This document shows positions 19,408 through 28,308 of a stretch of DNA of 64,000 bases, in pieces (positions within the stretch are counted from its first letter, which is position 1; every line of letters begins with the position of its first letter). Source of the DNA: CAVRXT01 sp963725655. Its GTDB lineage: Bacteria; Acidobacteriota; Terriglobia; Acidiferrales; UBA7541. A program made the position numbers and the translations under genes. Under the pieces are notes generated by a model. The model was not told the origin of the DNA. It did not search any database and saw nothing but the letters and a program-made list of their open reading frames with translations. Where the stretch lies: NCBI GenBank assembly GCA_963725655.1, contig CAVRYY010000002.1, forward strand, positions 903,474-967,473, written 5' to 3'.

Positions 19408-20379
19408 TTGACTTCCACCGCAACCGCCAGCCTGCCGCCCGCCAACGTCGTCGAGATCAAGAATCTCGTCAAGACCTACGCCGGCCGCGTGCAGGTAGAA
19501 GCCGTCCGCGACATCACTCTCTCCGTCCGCCGCGGCGAACTCTTCGGCCTGCTCGGCCCAAACGGCGCCGGCAAAAGCACTACCATCGGAGTCTGCACCA
19601 CCCGCACTCTGCCCACTTCCGGCTCGGTCCTCATCGCCGGAGTCGACGTGGTCGCCGCGCCGGCCCGCGCTCGCCGCCACATGGGCGTAGTCCCGCAATA
19701 CAACACCCTCGACCGCCAGTGCACTGTCTGGGAGAATCTCTACTTCCACTGCCGCTATTTCGGCTACTCGGCCTCTGCCGCCACCCGGCGCACTGCAAAA
19801 CTTCTCGAGCAGTTCCGCCTCACCGAGCGCGCCCAATCATTCGTCCGCGAACTTTCCGGCGGCTTGGCCCAGCGCGTCCAAATCGCTCGCGCCACCGCGC
19901 ACGAGCCCGAAATCCTGTTTCTCGACGAACCCAGCGCCGGCCTTGATCCGCAGTCCCGCCTCGCGCTCTGGGAAAGCATCCGCCAGCTCCAGACCCACGG
20001 CATCACCGTGGTCCTCACCACCCACTACATGGAAGAAGCCGAAGCGCTGTGCGAGCGCCTGGCCATCATCGACCACGGCAAAATCCTGGTTTGCGACACG
20101 CCGCAAAATCTGAAGAGCAGCATCGGCGCGCAAACCGTGATCCACCTCAAATTAGCAGGCGAATCCGATGCCGCGTTGCAGCAAGCTTTGCGCGCCCTGC
20201 CTGGCGTGAAGAATCTGGAATCCGCCGGCGACGCCATCCGCATCTTCGTAGATTCGCTGGACGGCATCCTCCCCAAAATCGTGGAGATCACCGGCGCGCG
20301 CCTGCACGACGTCTCCATCAACGAAGCCAGCCTGGAAAATGTCTTCATCCAGCTAACCGGGAGAGATCTCCGTGAGTAG
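19408..20379 (+). CDS. ABC transporter ATP-binding protein (DrrA-type)
   Basis: The start is TTG at 19408 with AGGGAG five bases upstream. The 323-residue ATPase has Walker A GPNGAGKST, signature LSGGLAQRVQIARA, Walker B ILFLDEPSAGLDP and the switch histidine in LTTHYMEEAE. The C-terminal extension of about 90 residues (VIHLKLAGES...LENVFIQLTGRDL) is the DrrA/NodI-type regulatory end. It would pair with the ABC-2 permease 215 bases downstream to export a drug, lipid or polysaccharide-like substrate. The substrate is not evident. Confidence 0.94.
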   Translation: MTSTATASLPPANVVEIKNLVKTYAGRVQVEAVRDITLSVRRGELFGLLGPNGAGKSTTIGVCTTRTLPTSGSVLIAGVDVVAAPARARRHMGVVPQYNTLDRQCTVWENLYFHCRYFGYSASAATRRTAKLLEQFRLTERAQSFVRELSGGLAQRVQIARATAHEPEILFLDEPSAGLDPQSRLALWESIRQLQTHGITVVLTTHYMEEAEALCERLAIIDHGKILVCDTPQNLKSSIGAQTVIHLKLAGESDAALQQALRALPGVKNLESAGDAIRIFVDSLDGILPKIVEITGARLHDVSINEASLENVFIQLTGRDLRE

Positions 20380-20423
20380 CGCCGCAACTTTCCTGCCTCC
20401 ATGGTTCAGGGCCGGCCGGCACC

Positions 20424-20503
20424 GAGCGCAGCGAAGTGCATTTAGGGGTTTAGCCGTAGCTGAGCGCAGCGAAGTGGGTGCCCCAGGTGTCGATTTCACA
20501 CCC
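20424..20503. repeat. Direct repeat and palindrome inside the ABC operon
   Basis: GAGCGCAGCGAAGTG occurs twice, at 20424-20438 and 20462-20476. The second copy runs into GGGTGCCCCAGGTGTC...CACCCGGGTTC, a palindrome like the one in the ureA-ureB gap. This material fills the gap between the ATPase and permease genes, which are usually adjacent, so it is probably a later insertion. Confidence 0.65.
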
Positions 20504-20593
20504 GGGTTCTCCAAGCTTTTGAACTCGCATTTTCTAAGCCTGTGATTCTGAGATTCTATCTGTTCTCAGATCGAGTAAAGGGAAGGGAATCGC

Positions 20594-21394
20594 ATGAGCA
20601 ATTTTATGCTGTACGCCCGCTCCTTTTGGGGCCTGATCCTCCGCGACCTGCGAGTCCTCCGCCGCGAAGTCGCCCCCTTCTGCGCCCGCACCCTGATGAA
20701 CCCCTTCATGTTCGTTTTCGTCTTCACCTATCTCTTCCCCAAGATGGGCCAGGGCTTCCAGAATTCCCGCGGCATAAGTTTCGGCACCATCATTCTCCCG
20801 GGCCTGGTCGCCGTAGCCATATTCGTCCAAGGCATCATGGCCGTAGCGCTCCCACTCTCGGTAGAAATCAGCAGCACTCGCGAGATCGAAGACCGCGTGA
20901 TGTCCCCGCTCCCGGTTACCTGGGTTGCCATAGAAAAAATAATCTTCAGCGCCTTCCAAAGCGTGATCGCCGCCGCGGTAGTTTTTCCGCTGATCTATTT
21001 CATTCCCGCCACCCCGGTCCACGTCCACGTAGATAGCTGGCCCATCCTGATCGGCACCGTAATCCTGGCCAGCCTGGCCTCCGGCGCCGTAGGCCTGACC
21101 ATCGGCACCATAGTGAAGCCGCAAAACATCGGCCTGATGTTCGGCATAGTGGTCGTCCCCATCACCTTCTTCGGCTGCGTCTATTACCCCTGGGCCCTGC
21201 TCTACAAAGTAAGATGGATCCAAATCGCCGTCCTAATCAATCCCTTGGTCTACATGAGCGAAGGCCTGCGCACCGCCCTAACCCCCGAAACCCCGCACAT
21301 GCCCGCATGGACCACCACCTTGGCCCTACTCCTCTGCGTCCTAATCCTAGGCTGGATCGGCATCCGCGGCTTCATCCGCCGCGTCGTTTCGTAG
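20594..21394 (+). CDS. ABC-2 type permease
   Basis: This 266-residue integral membrane protein has about six hydrophobic segments, including NPFMFVFVFTYLF, IILPGLVAVAIFVQGIMAVAL, LASLASGAVGLTIGTIV and TLALLLCVLILGWIGI. The N-terminal part (LRDLRVLRREVAPF) and the EIEDRVMSPLPVTWVAIEK loop are typical of DrrB/NodJ-type ABC-2 permeases. AAAGGGAAGGGAATCGC precedes the ATG. It forms the channel for the ATPase encoded upstream; two of each would make the exporter. Confidence 0.92.
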   Translation: MSNFMLYARSFWGLILRDLRVLRREVAPFCARTLMNPFMFVFVFTYLFPKMGQGFQNSRGISFGTIILPGLVAVAIFVQGIMAVALPLSVEISSTREIEDRVMSPLPVTWVAIEKIIFSAFQSVIAAAVVFPLIYFIPATPVHVHVDSWPILIGTVILASLASGAVGLTIGTIVKPQNIGLMFGIVVVPITFFGCVYYPWALLYKVRWIQIAVLINPLVYMSEGLRTALTPETPHMPAWTTTLALLLCVLILGWIGIRGFIRRVVS

Positions 21395-21448
21395 GCCCAT
21401 CCCGCAAAGCGCGGCCGACGCGGTGCCTGTGGACGCTGACCGGAGAAG

Positions 21449-24280
21449 CTACTGCGGATTCCACCGCAGAGAATAGATTTGCACCACGCTGGTGTCGCTC
21501 ATCATAGCGGGCCGCCCGTCGGATGTAATCGAGAGAAAGTTCTCGAAGGGACTGGAACTAACGCTCAACCCATTAAACAGGGCAACCAGAGTCCATTTGC
21601 CTTCGGCAATATTCAACCGGTAAACTCCCGGTTGCTCTCCTGGTTCTGCGGCTATTTTTGCCACCAATATGGACTTGGAATCACCAGACCACCTCCAGAA
21701 TCCCCAGTCAGCCCCAAATTGTTTCAAGGTTCTCCACGTTTTCGTTGCTCGAGAGTAAACCACCACGCGTTTGGGCGCGCTTGCAATGGCAACCATGTAT
21801 TTGCCATCCGGCGACCACGAAGGGACATACATGCCTGGCGAGCCCGGCCACACCGACACCTTCTTGCTCGCGAGATCCAGAACTTTGATACCGGTGAAGT
21901 GTCCTGGAGTCGGGACGTCACTGAAGTCGATGGATGTCCCGTCTGGAGACCAGGTGGGCATGACCTCGAGGTCAGCTTCCGAAGTGAGCTGCTCGGGAAC
22001 GCCGCCATCGATCGAGACGCGGTAAATTGCCTTGAAATTACAAAAAACCACCCATTTACTGTCGCGAGACCATTCCGGCATCCATGCTGGTATGTCGGTC
22101 AACGGGAGCCTTTCGCTGCCGTCAAGCCTGCTGCGCCACAACAAATGACGGGGGTAGTCGGCGTAAACCATCCATTGGCGGTCAGGAGAGATCACGAAGC
22201 TTGAGGCGGCCAGGCCGTTCAAGAAAGGGATGAAACGTTGCTCTTTCGAATCGTAAGCCTGCATCGATCCCTGCGCCACCCTGCCAATCACAAGCAGGTT
22301 GGCGCTGTCCCGGGTCGGGGTCATGGCTACAACATCCATTTGCGCCGGCGTAAGACGTACGGCCGAGGCTTTCTTCCAAAATTCAAACCATGGCGGAGAA
22401 ACTAGTTCGTAAGTGCTGCTGAACCCATCACGAAACGAGAGAAATACGAAATGTCTGCCATCGGGGGTCCATTGGCCGTCACGTTGATCGGCATCAGACG
22501 GCCAATCGAGGGGGAGCGGGTGAACATTGCTGCCATCTGTGTTTATTTCGAAAATTCGCATTGGATCGCCTGAGGTTTTTCCGTCCACCGTCACCCGAAT
22601 TCGTTTCGAATCGGGCGAAAAGCAGAGCCAGCCCTCAATTATGCGATTCGCATTCCAGATTTCTCTGGAGTTCGCGCCGTTCGCATCGCTGACAAAAACC
22701 GAGTTCAACTCTGCATACCCGAGCGAATGCCCATCCGGAGACCAACTTGCGCCACGCGCAAGATGGTCGCCGAGCCTTCGTGGCGAGCCTCCCAGGGCCG
22801 GGACAGTCCATAGAGTGCCGCGTCCCGTCTCGTCGTTTAGATCCGGCTTGAACATCAGCAACTGGGAAGCATCCGGAGAAATGTCCCAAATCTTCATTCC
22901 GAACACCGACGCCTGCAACGGTTGCATGGTGCCCCCGGTCGCAGACATTTGGACAGGGTGGCCATCGCTCTGAAAATAGAGGCGCGCCCCATCGGTAACC
23001 ATTCCTCCGTCTTTTTTGTCGCCGGTAAAGGTAATCTGCCGTGTTTCCAACGGGGTTGAGCTGCCACCAGATCCAGTCAGGCTCACGAGGAATAAGGCTA
23101 GGAGTGTAGCCGCAAATGCCGCCGCAGTAGCAAGCAGCCACAGCCAGATCTTCCTTCTCCTTCTTACGCTGCTTGTCCCGGCTGAGATGGTTCCGCTTGT
23201 TGCCTGTGTGCCCAAGTGCCGCAAGTCGACCGCGATTTCTTTCGCCGTTTGGTAGCGGTCTTCCGGATCTTTGGCGAGACACTTGAGAATGATGTCATCC
23301 GCTTTTGCCGGCAGCTTTCCGTTGAGGGCGCTCGGCGGAGAAGCAGGACGATTCAGAATTTCATCAACCAGCCGCGCATGCAGCGATGAACTATACGGGC
23401 GCTGCCCCGTGGCAATCTCAAAGAGCACAACCCCTAATGCATAAATATCGGAACGCGAATCGAGATTCTCGCCGCGCAGTTGTTCCGGCGACATATAAGG
23501 CAGCGTGCCCGTTATCGTATTGGTTGCGGTCAACGTTGTAGCTTCGAATTCATTAGCCTGGGCCACCAGCTTGGCCACGCCAAAATCCAGGACTTTCACC
23601 AGCCCCGATTGGGTAACGAAGATGTTGCCCGGCTTGATGTCGCGATGAATTACCCCCTTCGAGTGTGCCGCAGCGAGCGCCTCGGCAATCGGCATTCCCA
23701 ATTTCGCGACGAGCTCGGTGCTCACTGCTCGCCGGCCCGCCATATATATAGCTAGCGTCTGCCCATCGAGATATTCCATCACGATGAATTCGCCGCCCCG
23801 GTACACGTCGATATCATGAATCGTGCAAATGTTGGGATGGTTCAGCGCCGAAGCGGCACGTGCTTCGCGGCGAAAACGTTCTAATGCGGCCGAATCCGCC
23901 GCCATGTGCTCAGGGAGGAATTTCAGCGCGACCAGGCGGCCAAGCCTGGCGTCCTCGGCCTTGTATACCACTCCCATTCCGCCGAAGCCGATCTCTTCAA
24001 GAATGCGGTAATGTCCAACCGCAACGCCCTTCAGGTCAGGCCTCGGCGCAGCTGCCGCCGTGACCGGCCAAACGCTGCTGGTGTTCACCTGGCCCGCAAA
24101 TGCCGGCTGTTCGATGAAGCTGGCAGAGTCGCGGTGATGAGCGAGCAGCGATTCCACCTCGCGGCGCAGTGCTTCATCGCCAGCGCACGATTCCTCGATT
24201 ACAGAGCCGCGCCGGCTTTCCTCCGCCTGCACAGCCTTGTGAAAAATGCTTTCGATTTTGCTCCATCGCTCAGGCTTCAT
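21449..24280 (-). CDS. Ser/Thr protein kinase with extracytoplasmic TolB-like repeats
   Basis: The 943-residue protein starts at an ATG (24280) overlapping the last codons of the sigma-factor gene by 11 bases; a GTG five codons earlier is an alternative. The first 75 residues (MKPERWSKIESIFHKAVQ) are the typical lead of acidobacterial kinases. The kinase domain follows with GFGGMGVVYKAED, VIHRDIKPGN and VLDFGVAKL. A transmembrane helix (WLWLLATAAAFAATLLALFL) separates it from a C-terminal propeller with repeated WSPDG and SPDGK motifs of TolB/PD40 type. It probably senses an envelope ligand and phosphorylates cytoplasmic targets. Confidence 0.95.
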   Translation of the reverse strand: MKPERWSKIESIFHKAVQAEESRRGSVIEESCAGDEALRREVESLLAHHRDSASFIEQPAFAGQVNTSSVWPVTAAAAPRPDLKGVAVGHYRILEEIGFGGMGVVYKAEDARLGRLVALKFLPEHMAADSAALERFRREARAASALNHPNICTIHDIDVYRGGEFIVMEYLDGQTLAIYMAGRRAVSTELVAKLGMPIAEALAAAHSKGVIHRDIKPGNIFVTQSGLVKVLDFGVAKLVAQANEFEATTLTATNTITGTLPYMSPEQLRGENLDSRSDIYALGVVLFEIATGQRPYSSSLHARLVDEILNRPASPPSALNGKLPAKADDIILKCLAKDPEDRYQTAKEIAVDLRHLGTQATSGTISAGTSSVRRRRKIWLWLLATAAAFAATLLALFLVSLTGSGGSSTPLETRQITFTGDKKDGGMVTDGARLYFQSDGHPVQMSATGGTMQPLQASVFGMKIWDISPDASQLLMFKPDLNDETGRGTLWTVPALGGSPRRLGDHLARGASWSPDGHSLGYAELNSVFVSDANGANSREIWNANRIIEGWLCFSPDSKRIRVTVDGKTSGDPMRIFEINTDGSNVHPLPLDWPSDADQRDGQWTPDGRHFVFLSFRDGFSSTYELVSPPWFEFWKKASAVRLTPAQMDVVAMTPTRDSANLLVIGRVAQGSMQAYDSKEQRFIPFLNGLAASSFVISPDRQWMVYADYPRHLLWRSRLDGSERLPLTDIPAWMPEWSRDSKWVVFCNFKAIYRVSIDGGVPEQLTSEADLEVMPTWSPDGTSIDFSDVPTPGHFTGIKVLDLASKKVSVWPGSPGMYVPSWSPDGKYMVAIASAPKRVVVYSRATKTWRTLKQFGADWGFWRWSGDSKSILVAKIAAEPGEQPGVYRLNIAEGKWTLVALFNGLSVSSSPFENFLSITSDGRPAMMSDTSVVQIYSLRWNPQ

Positions 24281-24854
24281 CGGATTTATTTTCACTCAGG
24301 GCACGCATCAGCCACGCCTTGGCCAACCGCCAATCACGCGCCACGGTTTCCGGTGAAACCTTCAAGACTTCCGCAGTTTCCTCAACGCTGAGGCCGCCAA
24401 AAAAACGCAACACTACAACCTGGCTCTTGCGGTCGTCCACCTTCGCCAGTTCATTGAGAGCATCGTCTATAGCGACCAAATCAGCGGAGGGTTCTGGAGA
24501 GATGGCCAGGGCCTCGGCCAATGAAATCGCTTTTGCTCCATCGCCGCGTTTGTGCGATCGCCGGGCACGGGCATGGTCGGTGAGAATGCGCCGCATTTGT
24601 CGCGCACACAGCGCGAAGAAATGCGCCCGGTCCTGCCAGTCGATCAGCTTCAGATCAGATAGACGCAGATAAAGCTCATTGATCAGAGCCGTCGTCTGTA
24701 GCGTATGACCGTCGTGTTCTCGCGACATGCAACGCCCGGCGACCAGATGCAGCTCCCGATAAACCTCAGGAGTCAGTCTGTCCAGAGCACCTTCGTCGCC
24801 CCGGCGCCATGCCTGAAGCAGTTGGGTGATCTCGTGTCCGAGAGCGTCGTCCAT
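24270..24854 (-). CDS. ECF-type RNA polymerase sigma factor (TIGR02999-like)
   Basis: The ATG at 24854 starts the family-typical sequence MDDALGHEITQLLQAWRRGD, giving 194 residues; the frame is open farther upstream but lacks similarity. Region 2 is represented by YLRLSDLKLIDWQDRAHFFA and MRRILTDHARARRSHKR, region 4 by VVVLRFFGGLSVEETAEVLK and VSPETVARDWRLAKAWL. This subfamily is common in Acidobacteriota and Planctomycetes, usually next to a Ser/Thr kinase as here, with overlapping genes. The kinase may control the sigma factor instead of a classical anti-sigma factor. Confidence 0.95.
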   Translation of the reverse strand: MDDALGHEITQLLQAWRRGDEGALDRLTPEVYRELHLVAGRCMSREHDGHTLQTTALINELYLRLSDLKLIDWQDRAHFFALCARQMRRILTDHARARRSHKRGDGAKAISLAEALAISPEPSADLVAIDDALNELAKVDDRKSQVVVLRFFGGLSVEETAEVLKVSPETVARDWRLAKAWLMRALSENKSDEA

Positions 24855-25038
24855 CCAAATTCCTAGGCCGCAGGCGTGGCCAATTGGGTGAACTTTACCA
24901 CACCGCCCGGCAGCCGCCCCAAGAAGTTCCTTTCCCGCTGACAGGTTTACGCCGTGATTCTCGCTATATAGGGTGAAGGCAAACCAACAGGCGCGGTGAG
25001 AACCACAGCCGCGCCCCCAGCTCAAAGGAGAGACGGAC

Positions 25039-25710
25039 ATGAAATCGACATTCAAGAAGACATACCCACGTTTTGTGGCCCTGCTGGCTGTGGGAATTAT
25101 CGCGGCGATAGGAGCCGCCCATGCAGGTGGCACGCAGGACGATAACGATCGACTGGCCCAAGCGGCTGAACTGGAACAGCTTCACGCTACCTTTCACGCG
25201 GCAGTCAGCGTGCACGATCCAGTGAATGGCGATTCGCCTGCTGTGATAACTCAGCGAATCCGCGAGGCACTCTCGATCTGGACTAAAGACGCCCAACTCA
25301 CGGTTGTCAACACCACTGCCACCGCAGGAAATTATGTCGGCAACGGCGATCCGGATGATCCCGCAAGTTGCCCTCTACCCTCCGGCGACACCTCTACCAC
25401 CGGTCAACAGGGCACGCTGTGCACGTTCTTCAAGTATGTTTCCGGCGGGTTGCAGGCAGCCAATAAGTTTGTATCGCTTTCCCCGGCGTACAAAACCAAG
25501 TACGTCCCTGTAAGGGATGAGTACGGCCAATGGAAATCGTCGGTGTATTTCGAATGCCACTACTTCGACGTGTCATTGAATCCGGCCACCGGCCAGCCGT
25601 TTTGGACAGCCAAGAGCCACGTAAGCCTTGACGGTGAAGCCAGAAAGATCGACGGACGCTGGTTGCTCACGCGCGTCAGCTCATCCGCCGTTCCAGTTCC
25701 GGTTCCGTGA
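25039..25710 (+). CDS. Secreted SnoaL/NTF2-like protein
   Basis: This 223-residue protein has a signal peptide (FVALLAVGIIAAIGAAHA) and an NTF2/SnoaL-like body: LEQLHATFHAAVSVHD, a long helix ITQRIREALSIWTKDAQLTV, and final strands YFECHYFDVSL and RKIDGRWLLTRVSS. Two insertions rich in Gly, Thr and Cys (DPDDPASCPLPSGDTSTTG) interrupt the fold. AAAGGAGAGACGGAC precedes the ATG. It is divergent from the sigma factor/kinase operon and could be one of its targets. The ligand or activity is unknown. Confidence 0.75.
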   Translation: MKSTFKKTYPRFVALLAVGIIAAIGAAHAGGTQDDNDRLAQAAELEQLHATFHAAVSVHDPVNGDSPAVITQRIREALSIWTKDAQLTVVNTTATAGNYVGNGDPDDPASCPLPSGDTSTTGQQGTLCTFFKYVSGGLQAANKFVSLSPAYKTKYVPVRDEYGQWKSSVYFECHYFDVSLNPATGQPFWTAKSHVSLDGEARKIDGRWLLTRVSSSAVPVPVP

Positions 25711-26013
25711 AGCAGCCGATCCACCAATTCCACGGGCCGCGCCCTCTCGAATGACGCCGCGTAGGCCAGCAGCCGATGCTTGCTCAAGTACGCGTGCGAA
25801 ACTTCGAGGCGACCGCCTAACATCCATCGGCCATCGTGTGATGCTGCGATCAGAATGATCGTGCCCGGACCAAGGATAGAAGCCAGGCGCTAATTTCCGA
25901 TCGAACACGAACATCGTGGCCCGCTGCGATATGGACGGCCACCAGCGGGCCGTCCATTCCCGGCGCACAGCCGTCTCCACGGTTTTGCGTCCTTTTTTGC
26001 CGTCAGCCGTGGA

Positions 26014-26510
26014 AGGTGGGCGCCGCACCCTCCGCCGTCAAGGGTGCGGATTTTGCCTCTCCCAATCTCACGATCACATCCCCTACGCTGCCTATGAGGT
26101 ATGTTTGCTTTGCCTGATCTGTCGAAGGTGGGTGGCGCACCCTTCGCCCTCAAGGGTGCGGATTTGCCTCTCCCAATCTCACGATCACATCCCCTGCGCT
26201 GCCGTGTGAGGTATGTTTGCTTTGCCTGATCTGTCGAAGGTGGGTGGCGCACCCTTCGCCCTCAAGGGTGCGGATTTGCCTCTCCCAATCTCACGATCAC
26301 ATCCCCTACGCTGCCGTGTGAGATATGTTTGCTTTGCCTGATCTGTAGAAGGTGGGTGGCGCACCCTTCGCCCTCAAGGGTGCGGATTTGCCTCTCCCAA
26401 TCTCACGATCACATCCCCTACGCTGCCTATGAGGTATGTTTGCTTTGCCTGATCTGTCGAAGGTGGGTGGCGCACCCTTCGCCCTTAAGGGTGCGGATTT
26501 TGCCTCTCTA
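26014..26510. repeat. REP-like palindrome array 1 (112-base period)
   Basis: Five copies of the AGGTGGGTGGCGCACCCTTC...AAGGGTGCGGATTT unit begin at 26014, 26126, 26238, 26350 and 26461, a period of 111-112 bases. Each has an 8-base stem GCACCCTT/AAGGGTGC with a short loop (CGCCCT or CGCCGT). Connectors read CTCTCCCAATCTCACGATCA then CATCCCCTACGCTGCC and a GAGGTATGTTTGCTTTGCC-like end. The last copy ends about 130 bases before the RAYT start. The rest of the 25.71-26.01 kb gap shows no gene. Confidence 0.95.
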
Positions 26511-26637
26511 GTCTCGCGGTGAGATCCGGCTGCTGACTTCCCTCGGAACCGACTCCGCTCTGCAAATCCAAAAAAAAACCGCAACCTCCGAACAATACCG
26601 GATACCGCATTCCCCGCAACGAGCATACAGTCCACCG

Positions 26638-27192
26638 ATGCCGCCTACTTCAAACGAGCATCAAGTCGCCCGAAATCCTCTCCACCGCTTCTACGGCCAG
26701 AACCATCTCCACTTCATAACCTTCAGCGCCTACCGAAGACGTCCAGTTTTAGGCACCCCACGCGCCCGTGACACCTTCGTAAAAATCTTGGACCAAGTTC
26801 GTAACCGCTACGATTTCAAATTGCTAGGCTATGTCGTAATGCCCGAACACGTACACCTGATCTTGAGCGAACCACCCGCGGTAACTCCATCAATCGTCCT
26901 GCAAGTCCTAAAGCAGAAAGTCTCCGCCACACTTCACAGCACCTGGAAGAGGCCACCCGCGATTGCATTGACGGGCATCCGGAAGGCGGCAGTTGCATCG
27001 CCCACCTGGGAAAGGCGTTTCTATGACTTCAACATATGGAGCTCGGATAAACTCAATGAAAAACTAGCCTACGTGCACGCCAATCCCGTCAAAAACAAGC
27101 TGGTCGTACACCCAAAAGACTGGCCCTGGAGTAGCTGGTCACAATCCACGAACGGCGAGCGAGGTCTAATCCATATAGACTCCCTCGGCTAG
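26638..27192 (+). CDS. REP-associated tyrosine transposase (RAYT)
   Basis: The 184-residue protein belongs to the Y1/HUH transposase branch found with REP elements (RAYT, TnpA_REP). The HUH motif is His71-x-His73 in VVMPEHVHLIL, and the likely catalytic tyrosine is Tyr145 in AYVHANPVKNKLV. The N-terminal HFITFSAYRRRPVL and the WPWSSW motif are family hallmarks. Enzymes of this type nick and rejoin single-stranded REP hairpins. Here the gene is flanked on both sides by arrays of one palindromic unit (26.0-26.5 and 27.3-28.3 kb), which makes these the probable substrate. The protein is full length with no frameshift, so it may be active. Confidence 0.93.
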   Translation: MPPTSNEHQVARNPLHRFYGQNHLHFITFSAYRRRPVLGTPRARDTFVKILDQVRNRYDFKLLGYVVMPEHVHLILSEPPAVTPSIVLQVLKQKVSATLHSTWKRPPAIALTGIRKAAVASPTWERRFYDFNIWSSDKLNEKLAYVHANPVKNKLVVHPKDWPWSSWSQSTNGERGLIHIDSLG

Positions 27193-27309
27193 CGCCACCA
27201 CACCGCAGTTCCCGTCACGCAAATAAGCCGCGACAGTCCCGCCGGCAATCGACCGAAAGCAACCAAGAACTCACCGCATCAAAACCTCCTCCACAGCGCA
27301 AGCACGAAT

Positions 27310-27338
27310 CCGCACCCTTAAACCCTGAAGGGTGCGGC
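27310..27338. repeat. Single inverted REP-like unit after the RAYT
   Basis: CCGCACCCTT AAACCCTG AAGGGTGCGG forms a perfect 10-base stem. It has the same stem as the array units but in the opposite orientation, and it stands alone between the RAYT stop and array 2. Opposite-facing neighbours of this kind are the usual substrate arrangement (BIME) for RAYT enzymes. Confidence 0.85.
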
Positions 27339-27492
27339 CGACCCTATTGCCCCTGCAACCGGCAGCATCTCAACTAGTCATAAGAGCCATCCCTCGATTG
27401 TGACGAGCTATAAGATCGGTTCGCCTTCGTGTCGAGTTGTGTTTGGTCTGCCCTTTCGTGACGAGGCCTGTTTGCTTTGCCTTGTGTGTAGA

Positions 27493-28290
27493 AGGTGGGT
27501 GGCGCACCCTTCGCCCTTAAGGGTGCGGGTTTTGTCTGTCCCGAGTCTCACCATCACATCCCCAGCCCCGCCTAATAAAATGGCAGCCAGTACGTAATTT
27601 CGTGACGAGGCCTATTTGCTTTGCCTTGTGTGTAGAAGGTGGGTGGCGCACCCTTCGCCCTTAAGGGTGCGGGTTTTGTCTTTCCCGAGTCTCACGATCA
27701 CATCCCCAGTCTTGCCTAATAAAACGGTAGCCAGCACGTAAATTCGTGACGAGGCCTATTTGCTTTGCCTTGTATGTAGAAGGTGGGTGGCGCACCCTTC
27801 GCCCTTAAGGGTGCGGGTTTTGTCTGTCCCGAGTCTCACGATCACATCCCCAGCCCCGCCTAATAAAATGGCAGCCAGTACGTAATTTCGTGACGAGGCC
27901 TATTTGCTTTGCCTTGTGTGTAGAAGGTGGGTGGCGCACCCTTCGCCCTTAAGGGTGCGGGTTTTGTCTCTCCCGAGTCTCACGATCACATCCCCAGTCT
28001 TGCCTAATAAAACGGTAGCCAGCACGTAAATTCGTGACGAGGCCTATTTGATTTGCCTTGTATGTAGAAGGTGGGTGGCGCACCCTTCGCCCTCAAGGGT
28101 GCGGGTTTTGTCTGTCCCGAGTCTCACCATCACATCCCCAGCCCCGCCTAATAAAATGGCAGCCAGTACGTAATTTCGTGACGAGGCCTATTTGCTTTGC
28201 CTTGTGTGTAGAAAGGCGGGTGGCGCACCCTTCGCCCTTAAGGGTGCGGATTATGTCTGTCCCCAATCTCACGGTCAAATCACAACTGCG
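27493..28290. repeat. REP-like palindrome array 2 (144-base period, alternating units)
   Basis: Six units start at 27493, 27637, 27781, 27925, 28069 and 28214, a period of 144 bases (the last 145). Each has the GCACCCTTCGCCC-T-AAGGGTGC hairpin and a TTCGTGACGAGGCCTATTTG connector. The connectors alternate: units 1, 3 and 5 read AGCCCCGCCTAATAAAATGG, units 2 and 4 read AGTCTTGCCTAATAAAACGG, so the real repeat is a 288-base dimer. The array ends within 30 bases of the convergent SDR gene. Long open frames across it are not genes. Confidence 0.96.
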
Positions 28291-28308
28291 CCGCAGGCCG
28301 TGTATGTC

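Noticed and set aside
26014..28290. Regular repeat spacing that resembles CRISPR
   Set aside because: The segments between hairpins are themselves repeated, the period is 112-144 bases, and no cas genes occur. These are tandem REP-like units.
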